64,000 nucleotides of DNA from VBDM01 sp964430565 (GTDB taxonomy: Bacteria; Pseudomonadota; Gammaproteobacteria; Burkholderiales; SG8-39): the NCBI GenBank assembly GCA_964430565.1, contig CAYSFD010000005.1, positions 62,001 through 126,000 of the forward strand, read 5' to 3'. This document shows, one piece after another, positions 57,246-64,000 of this stretch. The translations under genes were made by a program, and so were the position numbers. The first letter of the stretch is position 1, and each line of letters starts with the position of its first letter. Under the pieces are notes generated by a model. It had not been told where the DNA came from, did no database searches, and saw nothing but the letters and a program-made list of their open reading frames with translations.

Positions 57246-59252
57246 ATGCAACGGTCTTTCATCGCGGCGCTTCTTGCTGCGCTCGCGCCGCTTTCGCTCG
57301 CTCAAAATTCTGAGGAACCCGCAGTCGTCGTTACCGCGACGCGTTTTCCGGAGCACAGGCTCGACGCGCCGATCGGCATGACAGTCATTACAGCGCAACA
57401 AATCGCCGAAAGCACCGCAAAAAGCCTGCCGGAGTTGCTTGCGCATGAAGTGGGCATTGTGACCCGGGACAATACCGGCAGCCCGGACTGGCAAATCGAC
57501 ATGCGGGGATTTGGGATCACGGGCGACCAGAACACGCTAGTGTTACTCGACGGCCAACGGCTGAACGAAAATGAACTCGCGTCAGTGCGTTGGTCGGCGA
57601 TTCCCCTTGAGAGCATCGAGCGAATCGAGATCATGCGGGGATCGGGTTCGGTCCTCTACGGAGGCGGTGCCACAGGCGGAACGATCAACATCATCACCAA
57701 AGCGCCGCAGCGAAGGACAAGCGGGGCGAGCGCCGGAGCGAGCGTCGGGACCTACGCAACGCGGGAGTTCAGGGGCGGAGCGAGCGTCGCGGGCGAGCAG
57801 ATTGGCCTGACCCTCTTCGCAAATGACTACGCGTCCGACAACTACCGCGCCAACAATCGGAACGAGCAGCGGAATGTCGAAGGCGACGTGCGTTGGTTCG
57901 GGATCAAGGGACAGGCTGCGTTCAAATTCGGACTCGATCAGCAGAAGCTGCGGCTGCCGGGCGCGCGCACGGCGCAACAGCTCGAATCCGATCCGAAGGG
58001 CGCGAGCACGCCGGGCGACTTTTCCGACCGCGACGGTGCGCGTGGCGCGCTAGTCATAGGCTACGGTCTGGGATTCGGCGAGCTTGCCGCCGAGCTCGGC
58101 TACCGCGACAGCGTGCGCACGTCTCTGTTGAAGGACTATTCCGGGTTCGGATTTCCAGATATCTATACCGACACCCGCACGCGCACCTGGTCGTTCACCC
58201 CGCGCCTGAAAATTCCTTACGAAGCATTGGGCAACCGCAGCAACCTGGTCGTTGGCATCGACGCGGACAATTGGGACTATGACTCGCGCAAGGCGACAAG
58301 CATGGATACGCTTGGAAATCCGACGGCGCGCGTCCTTGCGACTCAACGCAACGCAGCGCTCTACGCGCAGCAGAATACTGCGATAGGGGAGGACACCAAG
58401 ATCACGCTGGGGGCGCGTCAGCAGCGCGTGACCACCACGGCGACGGACGTGGTGAATCCAGCCGCCTATGCGTCGGGATCGAAGACAAGCACGCCGCGCG
58501 CGTGGGATATAGCCTTGCGCCAAAATGTGGCGCAAAGCACTGCCGTCTACGGCCGTGTAGGCCAGAGCTTTCGCATCGCCACCGTGGACGAGGTCTACAA
58601 CCAGTTCGGCGGACCGTCCTTCGATGCCATTGTCACGCTGCTCGAGCCGCAGACCTCACGTGAGCGGGAGATCGGGCTTGAGTACCGCGTGAGCGATCTG
58701 CGCTTCCGAGGCAGTGCCTTCCAGATCGATTCGGAGAATGAAATCTACTTCTTCTTTCCGACGTTTTCGAATATCAATCTGCCGCCGACGCGGCGCAAGG
58801 GGATGGAGCTTGAACTCAATGGGCGCGCCAGCTCAACGCTGACCTTCTTCGGAAACGTGTCGGCGATGCAGGCCCGCTTTGTCGACGGCAATGTCGGTGG
58901 CGTAGACGTTTCGGGCAACACGATCCCGCTCGTGCCACGAAATGCAGCCAATGCGGGATCGTCCTGGCAGCTGGCCGCAAGCACGCGCTTGAGTGGTGTG
59001 ATTCGCTTTGTCGGCGGGCAGTACTACGACAACGATCAGGCCAATACTTTTCCCGGTCGCATGCCCTCCTATACAACCGCCGACGTGAAGCTGGCGTATC
59101 TCGTGGAGAAACTCAGTCTCGGCGCGTCCATCAGCAATCTCATGAACAGGAGCTATTACAGCTACGCGATTCGCAACGGTGCCGGTACCTCGTTCAACGC
59201 CTACCCACAGGCCGGTCGGAGTTTTCTCCTGAGCGCGGATTACCGATTCTGA
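57246..59252 (+). CDS. btuB: TonB-dependent cobalamin receptor BtuB-like (668 aa)
   Basis: An outer-membrane receptor for vitamin B12. Signal peptide (1-18), then a TonB-box-like EEPAVVVTATRFPE, a plug domain (about 35-150, ending RIEIMRGSGSVLYGGGATGG) and a 22-strand barrel ending YFL SADYRF with a C-terminal Phe. ATG 57246 has GGAGAGGAG upstream; an earlier in-frame start at 57210 would put the signal sequence out of place. The riboswitch leader supports the substrate assignment. Confidence 0.9.
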   Translation: MQRSFIAALLAALAPLSLAQNSEEPAVVVTATRFPEHRLDAPIGMTVITAQQIAESTAKSLPELLAHEVGIVTRDNTGSPDWQIDMRGFGITGDQNTLVLLDGQRLNENELASVRWSAIPLESIERIEIMRGSGSVLYGGGATGGTINIITKAPQRRTSGASAGASVGTYATREFRGGASVAGEQIGLTLFANDYASDNYRANNRNEQRNVEGDVRWFGIKGQAAFKFGLDQQKLRLPGARTAQQLESDPKGASTPGDFSDRDGARGALVIGYGLGFGELAAELGYRDSVRTSLLKDYSGFGFPDIYTDTRTRTWSFTPRLKIPYEALGNRSNLVVGIDADNWDYDSRKATSMDTLGNPTARVLATQRNAALYAQQNTAIGEDTKITLGARQQRVTTTATDVVNPAAYASGSKTSTPRAWDIALRQNVAQSTAVYGRVGQSFRIATVDEVYNQFGGPSFDAIVTLLEPQTSREREIGLEYRVSDLRFRGSAFQIDSENEIYFFFPTFSNINLPPTRRKGMELELNGRASSTLTFFGNVSAMQARFVDGNVGGVDVSGNTIPLVPRNAANAGSSWQLAASTRLSGVIRFVGGQYYDNDQANTFPGRMPSYTTADVKLAYLVEKLSLGASISNLMNRSYYSYAIRNGAGTSFNAYPQAGRSFLLSADYRF

Positions 59253-59379
59253 GACGGATACAAAGTGTGCTTATGCTCCACGAATCGGAGCAGGCTCGCC
59301 GATCTTGAGGGGGTCGCCAAGCCGTGTCGCGGCGTTGCGGTCGCGGAGTGTCGGACGGTTTTCTGCTACTGTACGCCGC

Positions 59380-60471
59380 ATGCATTACGGTCCCGCCGAC
59401 GCGATCGACGTAACCCGGTTGCGGCGCGCGCTGGTGATCCAGCTCCGACACCATGGCGATGTCCTGCTCGCATCGCCGGTGTTCACGGTCCTCAAGAACC
59501 GCGTTCCTTCGATCGAGGTCGATGCGCTCGTCTATGACGAAACGCGGGACATGCTCGACCTGCACCCGGCCATCGATCGAGTTCATGTCGTGCGGGGCGA
59601 TTGGAAGGATCTAGGCGCGCTGGCGCGCCTCGCGCAGGAGCGGCGGCTCTTTGCCGCTCTGCGCGAGCGTGGTTACGATCTCTTGGTCCATCTTTCCGAG
59701 CATCCGCGGGGAGCATGGCTCGCGCGCGCACTTGGCGCGCGCTACGCCGTGGCGCCCAATTTTGCCCGCAAGGCGCGCGCCTGGAAGAAGAGCTTCACTC
59801 ACCTCTTCCCATTGCCTCCGCACGCGAGACGCCACCGAGTAGAGGTGAATCTCGACGCCCTGCGGCGCATCGGTATCCAACCCGGCGAGGGTGAACGAGC
59901 GCTCGTGCTGGTACCCGGCGAAGACAGCGAACGCGCCATCGAGGCGCTGCTGGCCGGACACGGTCTCGCGGCCCGAGGCTTCATCCACTTTCACCCGGGG
60001 TCGCGCTGGCAGTTCAAGTGCTGGCCGCCCGAGCGCGCCGCGGCGCTCATCGATGCGCTCGCGCGACGCGGCGAGCGCGTTGCACTTACCGCCGGGCCGG
60101 ATGAGCGGGAGCTCGAGCTGATCGCCGAGATCCGCGGGCGTGCGAGCGCACAGGTTGCGGATTTCTCGGGAAAGCTGACGCTAAAACAGCTCGCGGCATT
60201 GAGCGCTCGCGCGAAGCTTTTCATTGGCGTCGATTCTGCGCCCATGCACATCGCCGCCGCAATGCAGACGCCGGTCGTGGCGCTGTTCGGCCCGAGCGGT
60301 GAGCTCGAATGGGGGCCTTGGCGGGTTCCGCACCGCGTCGTCGCCTCGGGCGTACATCCCTGCCGTCCCTGCGGCAACGACGGCTGCGGCGGAGGCAAGG
60401 TGAGCGAATGCCTTAGCCAGCTCCCGCTGGAAGCGGCGCTGGCGGCCGTCGATTCGTTGCTGCGACGATGA
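59380..60471 (+). CDS. Glycosyltransferase family 9, heptosyltransferase-like (363 aa)
   Basis: ADP-heptose:LPS heptosyltransferase fold: VIQLRHHGDVLLASPVFTVL start, HPGSRWQFKCWPPERAAALI and LFIGVDSAPMHIAAAMQTPVVALFGPSGE with the catalytic Asp region. It would extend the lipopolysaccharide core. ATG 59380 preferred over 59305. A gap of 127 bp separates it from btuB (with a TGCTCC/GGAGCA inverted repeat at 59274); it overlaps btuF by 4 bp. Thus an LPS enzyme lies inside a B12 uptake operon. Confidence 0.88.
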   Translation: MHYGPADAIDVTRLRRALVIQLRHHGDVLLASPVFTVLKNRVPSIEVDALVYDETRDMLDLHPAIDRVHVVRGDWKDLGALARLAQERRLFAALRERGYDLLVHLSEHPRGAWLARALGARYAVAPNFARKARAWKKSFTHLFPLPPHARRHRVEVNLDALRRIGIQPGEGERALVLVPGEDSERAIEALLAGHGLAARGFIHFHPGSRWQFKCWPPERAAALIDALARRGERVALTAGPDERELELIAEIRGRASAQVADFSGKLTLKQLAALSARAKLFIGVDSAPMHIAAAMQTPVVALFGPSGELEWGPWRVPHRVVASGVHPCRPCGNDGCGGGKVSECLSQLPLEAALAAVDSLLRR

Positions 60472-61325
60472 CCCGGATCCTCGCATTCGCGGTTGCAGCA
60501 TTGGCTGCGGCGAGCGCGCACGCGCTAAAGCTTAACGATGACCGCGGCATTACTGTCTCGCTCGAACGGCCGGCGCAGCGCGTTGTGAGCCTCGCCCCAC
60601 ATCTTGCGGAAATCGCCTTCGCCGCGGGCGCCGGGCCAAGACTTGCAGGCGTCTCGAGTTTCAGCCGCCATCCCAGCGAGGCGGAGCGGCTGCCCGTCGT
60701 GGCCAGCCACGGCCGGGTCGGTATCGAACGCCTGATCGCCCTGCGGCCGGATCTCGTGCTCGCCTGGCGAAGCGGCAATTCGCCGCTGCAGGTCGATCGG
60801 CTGGAACGCCTCGGCGTCCGCGTTTTCGTTACCGAGGTGCGCGCGCTCGCAGATATCCCCCGCATCGTCCGCCTGGTCGGCGTGCTTGCGGGCAGCGAGG
60901 CTGTTGCCGAAGCGCGCGCCCGGCAGTTCGAAAATGAGATCGCAGACTTGCGGGAGCGCTACGCAGCGGAGCGCCGCGTGGCGATATTTCTCGAGATCTG
61001 GCACCGTCCCATGCTAACCGTGAACGGTACGCACCTCATCAGCGATGCGCTCCGCCTTTGCGGCGGGCGCAATGTTTTCGCCGGTGCAAAAGCGCTTACG
61101 CCGCTTGTTTCCCGCGAAGAGGTCCTTGACGCGCGGCCCGAAGCGATCGTCACGGGCGGCTTCGGCAGCGAAGCGCCGCAGGCGTGGCGGGGCCTCGAGC
61201 TCGTTTCTGCGGTTCGCAACCGCAGGATTTACGCGATCGACCCGGACCTGCTTCATGGGCAGGGTCCGCGCGCGATCGAGGGCGTTCGCGCATTGTGCGA
61301 GCGGATTGATCTGGCACGGAGATAG
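60468..61325 (+). CDS. btuF: Cobalamin-binding periplasmic protein BtuF-like (285 aa)
   Basis: Signal peptide (1-20, ending ASAHA), then two lobes of the BtuF/TroA fold with RVVSLAPHLAEIAFAAGA, LVLAWRSGN, AIFLEIWHRPMLTVNG and PEAIVTGGFG. It delivers B12 to an inner-membrane ABC importer; btuC/btuD are not in the window. ATG 60468 overlaps the glycosyltransferase stop in ATGA, so translation is coupled. Confidence 0.88.
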   Translation: MTRILAFAVAALAAASAHALKLNDDRGITVSLERPAQRVVSLAPHLAEIAFAAGAGPRLAGVSSFSRHPSEAERLPVVASHGRVGIERLIALRPDLVLAWRSGNSPLQVDRLERLGVRVFVTEVRALADIPRIVRLVGVLAGSEAVAEARARQFENEIADLRERYAAERRVAIFLEIWHRPMLTVNGTHLISDALRLCGGRNVFAGAKALTPLVSREEVLDARPEAIVTGGFGSEAPQAWRGLELVSAVRNRRIYAIDPDLLHGQGPRAIEGVRALCERIDLARR

Positions 61326-61328
61326 CGA

Positions 61329-62450
61329 ATGCGACTTGCCCTGGTTCGGCAGCGCTACAGCCCATACGGAGGCGCCGAGCGTTTCATCGAACGCACGCTC
61401 AGCGCCTTCGGAGGGCAGGGTGTCGCAGTGACAGTCCTCGCGCGCGAATGGGTCGGCTACCCGGGGAACGTCGTCAAGTGTGATCCGTTTCACGTCGGCC
61501 GCCTGTGGCGCGACTGGAGCTTCGCTCGCGCCGTGTGCCGTGAGGTCGCGCGCCGGCCGTTTGAACTTGTGCAATCGCATGAGCGCATCGCCTGTTGCGA
61601 CATCTACCGCGCGGGCGACGGTGTGCACGCCCAATGGCTCGACAACCGCCGCACGGCGCTCGGCCCGCTCGGCCGGCTCGGCCTCGCGCTCAATCCCTAT
61701 CACGGATACGTACTCGCCGCGGAACGGCGCGTGTTCGCAAGCCCGCGGCTGCGCGCCGTGATCTGCAATTCGCGCATGGTGAAAGACGAGATCCGCACGC
61801 GTTTCGGCACGCCGGAGGCAAAGCTCCACGTCGTCTACAACGGCATTGACCTCGAGGCGTTCAATCCGCGCTTGCGCGAAGCACACCGCGCGGCGATGCG
61901 AACCAAGCTCGGCATTCCACAGCACGCGCTCGTGCACCTGTTTGTCGGCGGCGGTTTCGAGCGCAAGGGCGTATTTCGCCTGATCGAGGCGTTCGCCCGC
62001 TCTGGACAACGGGACGCCCACTTGATTGTCGTCGGCCGGGACAAGGCGAAGGCAAGCGCCGAGCGTCTTGCGCGTTCGCGCGGCATCGCCTCCCGGGTGC
62101 ACTTTGCGGGCGCGCAATTGGACGTGCAGCCTTGGTACGGTGCCGCCGACAGCTTCGTCTTGCCAAGCCTTTACGACCCGTTTCCAAACGCGGCGCTCGA
62201 GGCGATGGCTTGCGGATTGCCCGTTATTGTCACGCCGCAGTGCGGCACGGCGGAGCTGATTGACGAAGGCGTGAACGGTTTTGTGGTCGAGGCTTTGGCC
62301 ATCGATGCACTCGCCGAAAGGCTCGCGCGACTAGATGTATCTACGGCGCAGGAGATGGGGCACAAGGCACGCAAACGCGCCGAGGGATTCAGTCTTCAAT
62401 CCATGGCCGAACATCTCCTCGCGATATATCGGAGTCTGGTAGCGGTCTAG
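61329..62450 (+). CDS. Glycosyltransferase family 4, WaaG-like (373 aa)
   Basis: GT-B fold: RLALVRQRYSPYGGAERFIE at the start, VHAQWLDNRR in the middle and the nucleotide-sugar E-x7-E motif in LPSLYDPFPNAALEAMACG. It is like LPS core glucosyltransferase WaaG. Three bases separate it from btuF, so the B12 genes and LPS genes form one unit. The msbA gene follows. Confidence 0.88.
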   Translation: MRLALVRQRYSPYGGAERFIERTLSAFGGQGVAVTVLAREWVGYPGNVVKCDPFHVGRLWRDWSFARAVCREVARRPFELVQSHERIACCDIYRAGDGVHAQWLDNRRTALGPLGRLGLALNPYHGYVLAAERRVFASPRLRAVICNSRMVKDEIRTRFGTPEAKLHVVYNGIDLEAFNPRLREAHRAAMRTKLGIPQHALVHLFVGGGFERKGVFRLIEAFARSGQRDAHLIVVGRDKAKASAERLARSRGIASRVHFAGAQLDVQPWYGAADSFVLPSLYDPFPNAALEAMACGLPVIVTPQCGTAELIDEGVNGFVVEALAIDALAERLARLDVSTAQEMGHKARKRAEGFSLQSMAEHLLAIYRSLVAV

Positions 62451-62489
62451 GCGGCGGTTTCCAAGCTGGGGGTGAGGTACTCGATCAGC

Positions 62490-62495
62490 TATAAT
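62490..62495 (+). promoter_or_regulatory. Possible -10 element upstream of msbA
   Basis: A perfect TATAAT at 62490-62495, 22 bp before the msbA ATG in a locally A/T-rich patch. No convincing -35 is visible at the right spacing, so the assignment is tentative. Confidence 0.35.
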
Positions 62496-62516
62496 TCAAA
62501 GTTTTCCGGTGCAGCC

Positions 62517-64000
62517 ATGGCATCGTCCGACGCCACCAGCCTGCAGCTCTACCTTCGTCTCCTTCGCTACGTCAAGCCTTATTGGGCGCCGTTCGCGGTG
62601 TCCATCGCGGCAATGGTGTTGACGGCGGTGACCGAGCCCGCTTTCCCGGCGCTCCTCAAGCGGCTTCTCGACGGCAGTTTCGTCAACAAGGAAGACGACG
62701 GCCTGCTCGCCTGGCTCCCTGTTTTGATCGTTGGTCTGTTCCTGTTGCGCGGCATCGCTTCTTACGTTTCCGACTACGCGATCCACTGGGTGGCGGGCAA
62801 GGTCGTGATGGATCTGCGCAACGCGATGTTCGCCAATCTCGTGAGACTGTCGACGAACTATTACAGCAATAACACCGGCGGAAGCATCATTTCCAAATTC
62901 ACGTTCGATGTCCAGCAGGTGACCGGAGCCGCGACCAGCGTGATCTCGGTGCTGTTCCGCGACTCGCTGGCTATCGTTTTCTTGCTGGGTTATCTCTTTT
63001 ATCTCAACTGGGAGCTCACTTTGGTGGCGCTCCTGGTAGGACCTCCCGCCGTCGGGATTACATGGGCGATTTCAAACCGCCTGCGTTCAATGAGCCGGGC
63101 CGAGCAGGCAGCGATGGGCGATCTCAACCACGCATTGGAGGAATCCATCGGCTGCCATCGCGTGGTCAAGGTTTTCGGAGGGCAGGATTATGAGGGGAGG
63201 CGCTTCGACGCCGGCGCAAACAAGGTGCGCCGCTTCTCCATGAAAACGATGGCGTCGGCGGCAGCTAGCGTACCCCTGGTGCAGATCTTCGTTTCGATCG
63301 TGCTCGCACTCATCATCTATCTTGCAGTACGCCAGGCTGAGGCGGACGAGACGACGGTGGGCGGATTCGTTTCGTTCCTCACCGCGTTGCTTCTGATTCT
63401 TCCGCCGCTACGCCGGTTGACCGGCGCAAACCAGACCCTGCAGAGAGGGCTCGCCGCGGCTGAGAGCGTGTTCCGTCTGATGGACGAACCCCCTGAGCGC
63501 GATACGGGAACGCATCAAATCGGCCGCGCCAACGGCGAGGTCAAGTTCAGCGACGTGGGCTTCAGCTACCCGGGTAGCGCCCGTCGGGCTCTTTATGGTG
63601 TGTCGTTCTCGATCCAGGCTGGCGAAACTGTGGCGCTAGTGGGAGCCTCGGGGGCAGGCAAGTCAACGCTCGCCAATCTGTTGCCGCGGTTCTATTCTCC
63701 GGATTTCGGGCAAATCCTGCTCGATGGCGTCGACATCGCGACCCTGACCCTGGGAGGCCTTCGTTCAAATATCGCACTGGTCAGCCAGGACGTCGTGCTC
63801 TTCAACGACACAGTCGCCGCGAACATCGCCTACGGCCGGCTCGCGGGGACTAGCGAGGCAGAGATCGTCGAGGCGGCGGAAGCAGCGCACGCGATGCAGT
63901 TTATCCGCGAGATGCCCGAGGGACTCTCGACGTTGATCGGCGAGGATGGCGTGCGCCTTTCAGGCGGGCAGCGGCAACGGCTCGCTATCGCGCGCGCGTT
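62517..64000 (+). CDS. msbA: Lipid A export ABC transporter MsbA (N-terminal 494 aa, cut by window end)
   Basis: A fused exporter that flips lipid A-core across the inner membrane. Six TM helices in the first ~310 residues (LYLRLLRYVKPYWAPFAVSI, YLFYLNWELTLVALLVG, VQIFVSIVLALIIYLAV), then the ATPase with Walker A GASGAGKST, the Q-loop LVSQDVVLFNDTVAANIAYG and the signature LSGGQRQRLAIARA just before the window ends. ATG 62517 follows a TATAAT; the frame is open to base 64000. Placement after LPS glycosyltransferases fits. Confidence 0.95.
   Translation, partial: MASSDATSLQLYLRLLRYVKPYWAPFAVSIAAMVLTAVTEPAFPALLKRLLDGSFVNKEDDGLLAWLPVLIVGLFLLRGIASYVSDYAIHWVAGKVVMDLRNAMFANLVRLSTNYYSNNTGGSIISKFTFDVQQVTGAATSVISVLFRDSLAIVFLLGYLFYLNWELTLVALLVGPPAVGITWAISNRLRSMSRAEQAAMGDLNHALEESIGCHRVVKVFGGQDYEGRRFDAGANKVRRFSMKTMASAAASVPLVQIFVSIVLALIIYLAVRQAEADETTVGGFVSFLTALLLILPPLRRLTGANQTLQRGLAAAESVFRLMDEPPERDTGTHQIGRANGEVKFSDVGFSYPGSARRALYGVSFSIQAGETVALVGASGAGKSTLANLLPRFYSPDFGQILLDGVDIATLTLGGLRSNIALVSQDVVLFNDTVAANIAYGRLAGTSEAEIVEAAEAAHAMQFIREMPEGLSTLIGEDGVRLSGGQRQRLAIARA

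Overview
The window is a high-G+C, gene-dense stretch of bacterial chromosome whose gene set fits a betaproteobacterium (Burkholderiales/Rhodocyclales-like). Supporting signs are a fused isobutyryl-CoA mutase IcmF, a MerR-controlled leucine/isovalerate (liu) operon, LivKHMGF-type amino-acid/acyl transport with Bug-family solute receptors, a bTHX ribosomal peptide, a zapB-zapA-6S RNA-EVE block and priA/hemE as neighbours. No tRNA, rRNA, CRISPR array, prophage or intact insertion sequence was seen.

Layout. 1-6018: nitrogen and amino-sugar metabolism (end of gltB, gltD, a DUF4124 protein, glmU, glmS). 6146-10400: a perfect 24-bp palindromic operator, icmF carrying an in-frame palindromic repeat, and a CPBP-type membrane protease preceded by a second repeat. 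10464-19715: a signalling/envelope block with a TPR lipid-free periplasmic protein, a 1658-residue NHL-FN3-TPR-transglutaminase protein, a divergent CHASE2 adenylate cyclase and a REC*-GAF-GGDEF protein. 19927-31425: acyl-CoA synthetase plus LivGHMKF transporter, a Bug receptor, a PaaK-like ligase, a GAF-GGDEF protein and a class III CoA-transferase. 31438-34367: an exported methyltransferase and a lower-G+C accessory patch of small zinc-ribbon and membrane proteins, with one attC-like element. 34371-35190: a vapBC module between two imperfect copies of a metallo-hydrolase gene fragment.

35191-45885 (minus strand): the leucine-degradation operon, liuR then liuA, thiolase, two thiol-fold enzymes, liuB, liuC, liuD, liuE, a DUF1289 protein and a metallo-hydrolase, nearly all spaced by <30 bp or overlapping by 4 bp. 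The liuA promoter carries the same 22-bp palindrome found in front of icmF 39 kb away, so valine/isobutyryl-CoA and leucine catabolism look to be under one LiuR-type regulator. 45970-49969: a second metallo-hydrolase, a cytosolic cobalamin-binding-like protein, an SDR, dsbA and a SPOR protein. 49980-56745: argS, bTHX, priA, hemE, EVE protein, 6S RNA, zapA and a zapB-like gene; the priA-hemE gap has AT-rich DNA and DnaA-box-like sequences. 56848-61325: a cobalamin riboswitch, btuB and btuF with a heptosyltransferase-like gene between them. 61329-64000: a second glycosyltransferase and msbA (cut by the window edge).

Two themes recur. One is branched-chain acyl-CoA catabolism with B12 supply (icmF, liu operon, riboswitch-btuB-btuF, a second BtuF-like protein). 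The other is nucleotide second-messenger signalling (one adenylate cyclase, two GGDEF proteins) beside a large, poorly described exported scaffold protein. All functions are read from sequence motifs and family knowledge; no database search was possible.
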